DNA of 5,272 bases from Nostoc cf. edaphicum LEGE 07299 (GTDB lineage: Bacteria > Cyanobacteriota > Cyanobacteriia > Cyanobacteriales > Nostocaceae), in assembly GCF_015207245.1 (NCBI RefSeq), contig NZ_JADEXF010000334.1, positions 1 to 5,272 on the forward strand, read 5' to 3'. Below, piece by piece: positions 1-5,130 of the stretch. The position numbers were made by a program, and so were the translations under genes. Below the pieces are notes generated by a model. The model made no database searches. It was not told the DNA's origin and was given only the letters and a program-made list of their open reading frames with translations. Within the stretch, counting starts at the first letter, position 1, and every line of letters starts with the position of its first letter.

Positions 1-2
1 GT

Positions 3-1631
3 GTTTCAGGAGGCGGTATTGGGCCATTATGGGCAACATTAAACCGTAGCAGCATCGAATTGCTTCACTTTCGCCATGAATCAGGTGCAGCCTTTGCTGC
101 TACCGAGGCTTATTTTGCCAGCGATCGCCCCGTCGTGGTATTCACTACTACAGGCCCTGGTATCACTAATGCTCTGACTGGGCTTTTTGCTGCCCGCGGG
201 GAAGGAGCAAAGGTAATTTTCTTGTCGGCTGCAACCTCAACTGGAAATCGCGGTCGGGGAGCTTGTCAAGAAACCAGCGCCCACACAATGCCTTTCTCAG
301 GAATTTTTACTTCAGGCCCACTATTCAATTACGCAACCATATTAGAGTCTGGAGATCAATTGCCAGAAATTTCTCGCAGACTTGCCCAAGGTTTAGCACA
401 ACCAGGCAGCTTTGTAGCCCATATTAGTGTTCCCACCCCAATACAGACGACACCATTAAAAGTACAGTTACCTCAACCAGCGTTTTCTCAATCTGTACCA
501 ACTGCGAGTGAAGAAGCGATCGCTGAATGTGTAAAGCTGTTATCAGCAGAATCCTTTGCTATCTGGGTTGGTTTCGGGGCGCGACACGCCGCAGAGGAAA
601 TCCGCCAGTTGGCAGAAAAAACTGGGGCGGCGGTAATGACATCACCTCGCGCCAAAGGCATTTTTCCAGAACATCATCCCCAGTTTATCGGTGTCACAGG
701 CTTTAGTGGGCATTTATCTGTCCTGAAATATATGCAGGAACAAAGGCCGCAGCGCATACTAGTGTTGGGAACGCGCCTTGGTGAGCCGACTTCATTCTGG
801 AGTCCAGCAATGATTCCTGTTAATGGGTTCGTCCATGTTGATATCGATCCGCAAGTTCCAGGAGTGGCTTATCCATCAGTAGAGACTCTCGCTGTTCACT
901 CGGAAATCAAAGAATTCCTCAAAGCTTTATTAAAACACCTTCCAGAGCGTCTTAATTGGTTTCCCACTTCCTCACTACCGCGTCCTGAAGTCTACACAAA
1001 TACTCAGCGCCCAAATGGCTTAGTGCGACCCGAAGCTCTGATGGATGCAATTCAACGGCTGATTATTGAGGGCAGTGATGCTTCAATCTTAGCTGAGGCG
1101 GGTAACTCCTTTGCTTGGGCAACTAATTTACTGCGATTTAACCAACCAAATCGTTACCGGATTAGTACTGGTTTTGGGTCTATGGGTCATGCTGCCACTG
1201 GGGTAGTTGGCACAGCACTAGGGCGAAAAGGTAAAGCCGTGGCGATTGTTGGGGATGGAGCAATGCTCATGAACAACGAAGTTAGCACAGCAGTGAAATT
1301 CGAGGTTCCAGCTGTCTGGATTGTCCTCAACGATGGACGCTACAATATGTGCGCCCAAGGAATGGCCTTGCAGGGGTTAAGTAGCAACGTCCCGATAGAT
1401 ACGGAGATACCGAGTACTAATTTTGCTGCGATCGCTAGAGCTATGGGAGCTGACGGCATCTGTGTTAATACCGAGTCTGACTTGGAAGCAGCCATAAAAA
1501 AAGCACTTACTTCTACTGTTCCATTCATTGTTGATGTGAAGATTGACCCAACCCGACCCGCACCTATTGGAGGTCGCATTCAAAGTTTGATTAACCAAGG
1601 AGCCATAGAAGCCAAAACAGGGCGTTCCTAA
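3..1631 (+). CDS. ThDP-dependent acetolactate synthase-like enzyme (ScyA-type), 5' partial
   Basis: The frame is open to the window edge, so the TTG at 60 is not the start: the codons before it read VSGGGIGPLW, the usual first Gly-rich loop of the ThDP PYR domain. Only about 20-40 N-terminal residues should be missing; 542 are visible (numbered here from nt 3). The PYR domain (about 1-150) has the cofactor-activating Glu26 in RHESGAAF, then TTGPGITNALTG and the GRGACQETS segment. The central domain (about 170-300) ends in VDIDP at 279-283. The PP domain (about 345-525) has the Mg/ThDP motif from GDG at 417-419 to Asn443-Asp444. In this family the enzyme decarboxylates a 2-oxo acid and adds the resulting carbanion to a second carbonyl. 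The RGR..CQETS region and the aromatic-supply genes downstream favour a ScyA-like acyloin or beta-keto-acid synthase over housekeeping IlvB; this assignment is inferred. A cytosolic enzyme is expected. The substrate is unknown, with arylpyruvates the likely candidates. Confidence 0.9.
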   Translation, partial: VSGGGIGPLWATLNRSSIELLHFRHESGAAFAATEAYFASDRPVVVFTTTGPGITNALTGLFAARGEGAKVIFLSAATSTGNRGRGACQETSAHTMPFSGIFTSGPLFNYATILESGDQLPEISRRLAQGLAQPGSFVAHISVPTPIQTTPLKVQLPQPAFSQSVPTASEEAIAECVKLLSAESFAIWVGFGARHAAEEIRQLAEKTGAAVMTSPRAKGIFPEHHPQFIGVTGFSGHLSVLKYMQEQRPQRILVLGTRLGEPTSFWSPAMIPVNGFVHVDIDPQVPGVAYPSVETLAVHSEIKEFLKALLKHLPERLNWFPTSSLPRPEVYTNTQRPNGLVRPEALMDAIQRLIIEGSDASILAEAGNSFAWATNLLRFNQPNRYRISTGFGSMGHAATGVVGTALGRKGKAVAIVGDGAMLMNNEVSTAVKFEVPAVWIVLNDGRYNMCAQGMALQGLSSNVPIDTEIPSTNFAAIARAMGADGICVNTESDLEAAIKKALTSTVPFIVDVKIDPTRPAPIGGRIQSLINQGAIEAKTGRS

Positions 1632-1690
1632 ATCTGTGCATCTAATCATACCAACACAACATACGCAACAACTCTCTAAAACTCTTATTT

Positions 1691-1717
1691 CTTTGCGTCC
1701 TTAGCGTCCTTTGCGGT
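1691..1717. repeat. Three tandem degenerate 9-mers
   Basis: CTTTGCGTC, CTTAGCGTC and CTTTGCGGT follow one another without a gap in the 147-bp spacer between the ThDP enzyme and the ketosynthase. They are followed by a T-rich tract (about 1718-1740). Short tandem and dispersed repeats with a TTTGCGT core are, from memory, very common in Nostoc-type intergenic DNA, so this is most likely a repeat element and not an operator. The T-rich tract lacks a strong GC stem before it, so a terminator is not supported. Confidence 0.6.
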
Positions 1718-1765
1718 TCGTTTTCGTTTTTTCATTATTTTGTGTAACACCAAAAACAAAATCAA

Positions 1766-1771
1766 AAGGAG
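1766..1771 (+). promoter_or_regulatory. Shine-Dalgarno site of the ketosynthase gene
   Basis: AAGGAG lies 7 nt before the ATG at 1779. It decides the start: the in-frame TTG at 1740 would add 13 lysine- and arginine-rich residues that look like translated spacer. This is the strongest ribosome-binding site in the window. Confidence 0.85.
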
Positions 1772-1778
1772 ATTTGTC

Positions 1779-2924
1779 ATGACAACATTAGAACCAGTAG
1801 GTATTCGCGCAGTCTCAGTTAACTTTCCTAGCATCATCCGCACAAATGATTACTACAGAAAGAATTTCCCCAAGATGGTTGCTGAGGCTGAACAAAAAAC
1901 CCTGGCGAAACTTTTTGTACCCGATAATGCCACAGTTGATAGTGACGATGATATCTGGTCGCAAGAGGTAGCACCATATATGTCAGACCCCTTCCGTGGT
2001 ACTGTGGAGCGAAGAGTGTTAGCTGCTGATGAGACTTCCCTTTCATTAGAATATCGCGCTGCTATCGATGCTCTCGAAGCCGCAAAGCTATCTCCTGAAG
2101 ACATCGATCTGATGCTCGTTACTTCACTGTTTCCAGAGCAAATCACACCTGGGAATGCTGCCTTTCTCGCTGGGAAACTAGGACTACAAGGTGCGGCGTG
2201 GAATGTAGAATCAACTTGCACTTCAGCTTTAGTTTCGCTTCAGACAGCCTGTTCTTTGGTGCAAACAGGACAGTATCGCAATGTGTTAGTGGTTGTTTCA
2301 ACTACCTACTCACGCTATACCGACGAAAATGATACTCTGGCGTTTTTATCAGGCGATGGTGCTGGAGCCTTTGTAGTTGGCAAGTTGAAACCAAACCAAG
2401 GTATTCTCGGTACGAAAATTGCCAATACTGCTGCTACCTGTGGAGCCTTCTATAATGAATTCACCACCGATGAGCATGGCAACGTCAAAATGTTCATCCG
2501 AGGCGGCAAGGGTGCAAGTAAGATGTTTAACGAGACAACGGTGAAGTTTATTCGTCTATGTTGCCACGGTGCGATCGCTGATGCTGGACTCACCTTAGAT
2601 CAAATCAACTTTTTTGTTTTTAATACACCCAGTGCTTGGTATTCACGAGTTTGCATCCGCGCTCTAGGTATTGAGCCAGAGCTTACAATCAATATCAATC
2701 CTCTATATGCCAACATTGGGCCAACTTTTCCCGTTGCTAATCTCTATCACGCCGCCCACGCAGGTAAAATTCGTGAAAACGATCTAGTTCTCGTATATAC
2801 AATGGGTTCGTCATCTAATGCTGGTGGTTGTGTGATGCGTTGGGGCGATGTCGCGCTAGGCCCTGCTCCTGCTCCCTCAGTCAGCCTTTCTCAACAAGAG
2901 GATAGAATTCTGATCCGTCACTAG
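1779..2924 (+). CDS. Ketoacyl synthase III (FabH-like) condensing enzyme with atypical active site
   Basis: This is a 381-aa thiolase-fold protein, somewhat longer than a typical FabH (about 320-330 aa). The extra length is mostly an N-terminal insertion at about residues 22-70 (YYRKNFPKMV to DDDIWSQEV). FabH-like blocks follow: FRGTVERRVLAADETS, ALEAAKLSPEDIDLMLVTS, the nucleophile loop ESTCTSALVSL with Cys147, and a C-terminal Gly/Ser loop at 343-350. FabH enzymes use a Cys-His-Asn triad. Here the PHQAN segment reads FNTPSAW, putting Asn282 at the His position, while the second Asn survives in YANIG (Asn312). It should therefore form a Cys thioester but cannot be assumed to perform decarboxylative malonyl condensation. 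It may join or acylate the product of the upstream ThDP enzyme; from memory, a comparable pairing occurs in furanolide (cyanobacterin) biosynthesis. It is unlikely to be housekeeping fabH. The family call is secure; the reaction is inferred. Confidence 0.88.
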   Translation: MTTLEPVGIRAVSVNFPSIIRTNDYYRKNFPKMVAEAEQKTLAKLFVPDNATVDSDDDIWSQEVAPYMSDPFRGTVERRVLAADETSLSLEYRAAIDALEAAKLSPEDIDLMLVTSLFPEQITPGNAAFLAGKLGLQGAAWNVESTCTSALVSLQTACSLVQTGQYRNVLVVVSTTYSRYTDENDTLAFLSGDGAGAFVVGKLKPNQGILGTKIANTAATCGAFYNEFTTDEHGNVKMFIRGGKGASKMFNETTVKFIRLCCHGAIADAGLTLDQINFFVFNTPSAWYSRVCIRALGIEPELTININPLYANIGPTFPVANLYHAAHAGKIRENDLVLVYTMGSSSNAGGCVMRWGDVALGPAPAPSVSLSQQEDRILIRH

Positions 2925-2940
2925 GATTGTAGCCGTATAT

Positions 2941-2953
2941 CAATCTGAGATTG
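2941..2953. repeat. Short perfect inverted repeat after the ketosynthase gene
   Basis: CAATCT-G-AGATTG is a perfect 6-bp inverted repeat around one central base, 16 nt after the stop codon. As RNA it could form only a 5-bp stem with a 3-nt loop, and no U-tract follows. It could be a small operator or a weak mRNA-end hairpin. A chance origin is also plausible in this AT-rich spacer. Confidence 0.3.
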
Positions 2954-3023
2954 TGCATAAAACTGTATTGCTATTCCCCTCACAATATCAGGATTATGTA
3001 CATACAGATGGTATTTTATGAAC

Positions 3024-3055
3024 CGCGTAGGCGTAGCCCGCCGTAGGCATCGCTT
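3024..3055. repeat. Nostocales-type dispersed repeat
   Basis: The stretch reads GCGTAGGCGTAGCCCGCC followed by GTAGGCATCGCTT. Its reverse complement (GCGATGCCTACGGC...) is, from memory, a very abundant dispersed element in Nostoc and related genomes. A degenerate copy lies at 5063. It is GC-rich within an AT-rich spacer, and it creates a false arginine-rich N-terminal extension (VGVARRRHR) on the open frame of the next gene. Confidence 0.75.
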
Positions 3056-3110
3056 ACCAAACAATGAAATTCCTAGTATTCAAGTATCGCTATATTGCGA
3101 GATAACTAAA

Positions 3111-3770
3111 ATGGCTTTGTTGAAGAAATTCTCGATGGCTTCTGCTATCAGCGTCGCAGCATTTTTAGTTTTAGAAATGGTTGGCATAAATCCAGCCGAA
3201 GCTGCTCTTTTTAAATTTACTTTCGAGGGTGAAGGAGCAAATGGTTACTTCATTTATGATGATTCAGCTAATAAGATAGAACCTCTTGGGCCGAACTTTC
3301 CTCTTGCTGAGTATGATGGCTCAGTAGAAAAGTATTTTGTTAATGCAGGGAATATTCTGGCTCAGGGAACAAAAGGATCGCAGCAAGATATACATGATGA
3401 GGCCAGAAATATTGTTTATCTTGGGCGTGCCGGTAATTTGGGCTACGATGGTGGCGCTGATGACTTTATTCTTTACGTTCCTCCGGCTGCTCGTGGGCAG
3501 CAATACGGTTTATCAATTCGCTTTAGTTACCCAGAAGGAAGCTTTTCAAATTCTGTTGCCTTACGAACGAGCGTACTTGATACCGCTAGGCTCAGAGTTT
3601 ACCCATACTGGGACTTTCCTAATGCGACGGGAGACTACACCTTTGAAGGAACTGTTAAAACAAAAATCGAGCAAATTCCTGAACCTGCATCTGTGTCTGC
3701 ATTACTGGGAGTGGGTGCTTGGTTTATCTTCCGTCGTCAGCGCCGACAATTATTATCTGCACAGGATTAA
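3111..3770 (+). CDS. Secreted PEP-CTERM sorting domain protein (first paralog)
   Basis: The ATG at 3111 is chosen because it opens a clean signal peptide: MALLKKF, a hydrophobic core, then a probable cut after AEA (residue 31). The in-frame ATG at 3018 would put a translated repeat in front of it. The mature part begins FKFTFEGEG and is predicted to be mostly beta-strand. The C-terminus has the sorting signal: PEP at 190-192, a hydrophobic segment at about 195-207 and a basic RRQRR tail. In this family an exosortase recognises the signal and the protein is processed for export to the surface or extracellular matrix. No exosortase gene is in the window. The 219-aa protein is clearly paralogous to the product at 3994-4611. 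Only weak Shine-Dalgarno complementarity (GAG at 3099-3101) precedes the start. No catalytic motif is recognised and the function is unknown; a structural or product-binding sheath protein is one guess. Confidence 0.85.
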   Translation: MALLKKFSMASAISVAAFLVLEMVGINPAEAALFKFTFEGEGANGYFIYDDSANKIEPLGPNFPLAEYDGSVEKYFVNAGNILAQGTKGSQQDIHDEARNIVYLGRAGNLGYDGGADDFILYVPPAARGQQYGLSIRFSYPEGSFSNSVALRTSVLDTARLRVYPYWDFPNATGDYTFEGTVKTKIEQIPEPASVSALLGVGAWFIFRRQRRQLLSAQD

Positions 3771-3817
3771 TTACACTGAGTCATCCGAGTATATTTAGGT
3801 CTTTTTCTGTTAGTTTG

Positions 3818-3885
3818 TTCGGTTTTATGCCATCAGTTTCAGAGGTATATTCGGCTCTTAATATGTGAGCTTTTCTAAAACCGAA
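3818..3885. promoter_or_regulatory. 10-bp perfect inverted repeat with nested stem (candidate structured leader)
   Basis: TTCGGTTTTA (3818-3827) and TAAAACCGAA (3876-3885) are perfect inverted repeats enclosing 48 nt. Inside, GCTC (3854-3857) can pair with GAGC (3867-3870), giving a possible two-tier hairpin upstream of the second PEP-CTERM gene. There is no U-tract immediately after it, so it is not a classical terminator. It could be a leader structure, an mRNA processing or stability element, or a repeat remnant. Confidence 0.4.
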
Positions 3886-3904
3886 TTTATGAAATGGCGA
3901 AAAC

Positions 3905-3933
3905 TTATTAACGCTAACAGTTTCCACTATAAG
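3905..3933 (+). promoter_or_regulatory. Weak sigma-70-like promoter candidate
   Basis: TTATTA (3905-3910) and TATAAG (3928-3933) are separated by 17 nt, about 60 nt before the ATG at 3994. The -10 box matches 5 of 6 consensus bases and the -35 box only 3 of 6. In AT-rich DNA such matches arise by chance. A 5-bp hairpin (TAGTT/AACTA, 3945-3959) lies between it and the ribosome-binding site. Confidence 0.22.
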
Positions 3934-3980
3934 ACTTTTTGGGTTAGTTTCAGTAACTATTTTGGCAATCAATCTTTTAG

Positions 3981-3985
3981 AAAGG
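3981..3985 (+). promoter_or_regulatory. Shine-Dalgarno site of the second PEP-CTERM gene
   Basis: AAAGG sits 8 nt before the ATG at 3994. It supports that start over the in-frame GTG at 3865, which would place 43 unrelated residues before the signal peptide. Confidence 0.65.
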
Positions 3986-3993
3986 TAATAAAA

Positions 3994-4611
3994 ATGGTTC
4001 TATTAAATAAGTTATCGCTTTCTGCTATTTCAAGCGCAGCAGCATTACTCGTGTCAGTAACATTAAACGTAGATTCTGCTCAAGCATTATATAAATTCAG
4101 CTTCGAGGGTGAGGGAGTGAACGGTTATTTTACTTACGATGATACTACTATAGGAACTCCGAATTCACCGAACGCTACCACATATTTTGACGGGGGATAT
4201 GATTATAAATTTGACTTAGGTGAGAAGGGAGTTTTCCAAGGAACTGTTGGTAATCCGATTGTTTTTTTACCCCGTCTTGAAGATGGTATTACAGCACCTG
4301 AAACCGACGATTTTCTTTGGGAGGTACGCGCTCCTCAACGACAGCCAGCGTCTGAGTTTGCTTTGGTGAACTATTTTCATTACCCAAAGGGTTCATTTGA
4401 GGGATCTACTGCTCTACGAACAACAGTCCCAAGTACTGCAATCCTTGATGTCTATCCAAATGTGGACTTTCCTAATTCAATAGGTAACTTGCTGTATACA
4501 GGAACTGTCCAAACCCGAATTGAGAAGGTTCCTGAACCTGCATTATTACCTGCATTGTTGGTAGTAAGCGCTGGGTTTATCTTTCGTCGTAGACCAAAAT
4601 TAAGTACTTAA
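3994..4611 (+). CDS. Secreted PEP-CTERM sorting domain protein (second paralog)
   Basis: This 205-aa protein starts MVLLNKLSLS with a signal peptide whose likely cut is after AQA (residue 31). The mature part opens YKFSFEGEGVNGYFTYDD, nearly matching the neighbouring paralog. A second conserved block near the C-terminus (YPKGSFEGSTALRTTV, then VYPNVDFPNSIG) leads to the sorting signal: PEP at 180-182, a hydrophobic stretch and RRRPK. The middle (about 50-125) is much less similar to the paralog, and there are no obvious catalytic residues. The pair probably arose by tandem duplication followed by divergence. The protein should be exported and processed by an exosortase encoded elsewhere. It ends 58 bp before the chorismate mutase start, so co-transcription is plausible. 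The role is unknown; placement inside an aromatic-metabolite gene set suggests a matrix or product-handling function, which is inferred. Confidence 0.85.
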   Translation: MVLLNKLSLSAISSAAALLVSVTLNVDSAQALYKFSFEGEGVNGYFTYDDTTIGTPNSPNATTYFDGGYDYKFDLGEKGVFQGTVGNPIVFLPRLEDGITAPETDDFLWEVRAPQRQPASEFALVNYFHYPKGSFEGSTALRTTVPSTAILDVYPNVDFPNSIGNLLYTGTVQTRIEKVPEPALLPALLVVSAGFIFRRRPKLST

Positions 4612-4614
4612 AGG
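4610..4614 (+). promoter_or_regulatory. AAAGG overlapping the stop codon; possible ribosome-binding site for aroH
   Basis: AAAGG overlaps the TAA of the second PEP-CTERM gene and lies 10 nt before the in-frame ATG at 4625. If used, AroH would carry 15 extra residues (MDKFTLLTHTYQQTK). No Shine-Dalgarno sequence precedes the ATG at 4670, but protein homology favours that start. The start therefore remains ambiguous. Confidence 0.35.
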
Positions 4615-4669
4615 TCAAATCAATATGGATAAGTTCACATTGCTTACACATACATATCAACAAACTAAG

Positions 4670-5062
4670 ATGTCAGCGGCACTCGGAGAATGGCGGGTGC
4701 GGGGACTTCGGGGTGCAACTACAGTTAGTCACAACTCACCACAAGCGATCGCAGAGGCTGTGGATGAGTTATTGAATGCCTTAGAAGTCAACAATCCGCT
4801 AGATCCTGCCGAAATTGTTAGTGTCACTTTTTCCGCCACTCCTGACTTAGATGCAATATTTCCCGCGGCGGTGGCGCGTCGTCGTCCGGGGTGGGAGCAA
4901 GTTCCTCTGTTGGATGTGCAGCAAATGCAGGTAAACAGTAGCCTTAAATGCTGTATTCGAGTCTTAATTCACTTCAATACCCCTATACCTCAGAATGCAT
5001 TACGCCCGATCTATTTGCACGGTGCTGCACAGTTACGCCCAGATTTAGCGATATTCAGTTAA
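4670..5062 (+). CDS. aroH: Chorismate mutase, AroH fold
   Basis: AroH catalyses the Claisen rearrangement of chorismate to prephenate, the branch step to tyrosine and phenylalanine, as a cytosolic trimer in this family. The 130-aa product aligns without gaps to Bacillus subtilis AroH as I recall it, with an offset of 7. Arg14 in RGLRGATT equals Arg7, Phe64 equals Phe57, Arg70 equals Arg63, Arg97 in CCIRV equals Arg90, Tyr115 equals Tyr108, and RPDL closes the chain. Two active-site positions differ: Asp82 replaces Cys75 and Gln85 replaces Glu78. The start at 4670 is chosen because AroH proteins normally begin a few residues before RGIRGATT; the ATG at 4625 has the better ribosome-binding site and would give 145 aa. 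Its position before a TyrA-like gene suggests a dedicated supply of 4-hydroxyphenylpyruvate or tyrosine to the cluster. Confidence 0.93.
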   Translation: MSAALGEWRVRGLRGATTVSHNSPQAIAEAVDELLNALEVNNPLDPAEIVSVTFSATPDLDAIFPAAVARRRPGWEQVPLLDVQQMQVNSSLKCCIRVLIHFNTPIPQNALRPIYLHGAAQLRPDLAIFS

Positions 5063-5087
5063 GCGTAGCTTGCCCTTAGACATCGCT
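5063..5087. repeat. Degenerate copy of the dispersed repeat, abutting the aroH stop
   Basis: GCGTAGCTTGCCCTTAGACATCGCT begins directly after the aroH stop codon and aligns with the repeat at 3024-3055 (shared GCGTAGC, GCC and CATCGCT blocks). It occupies part of the 68-bp spacer before the next gene. No terminator is seen there. Confidence 0.55.
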
Positions 5088-5130
5088 CTTTAAGACGGCA
5101 AACAAATTAATCATATATTTGAAAAGTCTT

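Noticed and set aside
60..62. TTG as the start codon of the ThDP enzyme
   Set aside because: The frame continues upstream to the window edge and encodes the conserved Gly-rich loop VSGGGIGPLW; starting at 60 would remove part of the PYR domain.
1340..2221. Reverse-strand open frames of 70 to 122 aa under the ThDP and ketosynthase genes
   Set aside because: They are antisense shadows of strongly supported coding regions and show no recognisable motifs.
2996..3003. ATGTACAT palindrome as a possible NtcA site
   Set aside because: The GTA-N8-TAC spacing is not met; an 8-bp AT-rich palindrome is not specific.
3087..3100. TCGC-TATATT-GCGA hairpin just before the first PEP-CTERM start
   Set aside because: A 4-bp stem is too weak to claim control of translation.
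3337..3798. 153-aa open frame on the + strand overlapping the first PEP-CTERM gene
   Set aside because: It lies out of frame within a gene with a clear signal peptide and sorting signal, and has no domain-like composition or ribosome-binding site.
3781..3972. 63-aa reverse-strand open frame in the PEP-CTERM spacer
   Set aside because: It has no recognisable motif or good ribosome-binding site, overlaps the inverted repeat, and lies in low-complexity AT-rich spacer.
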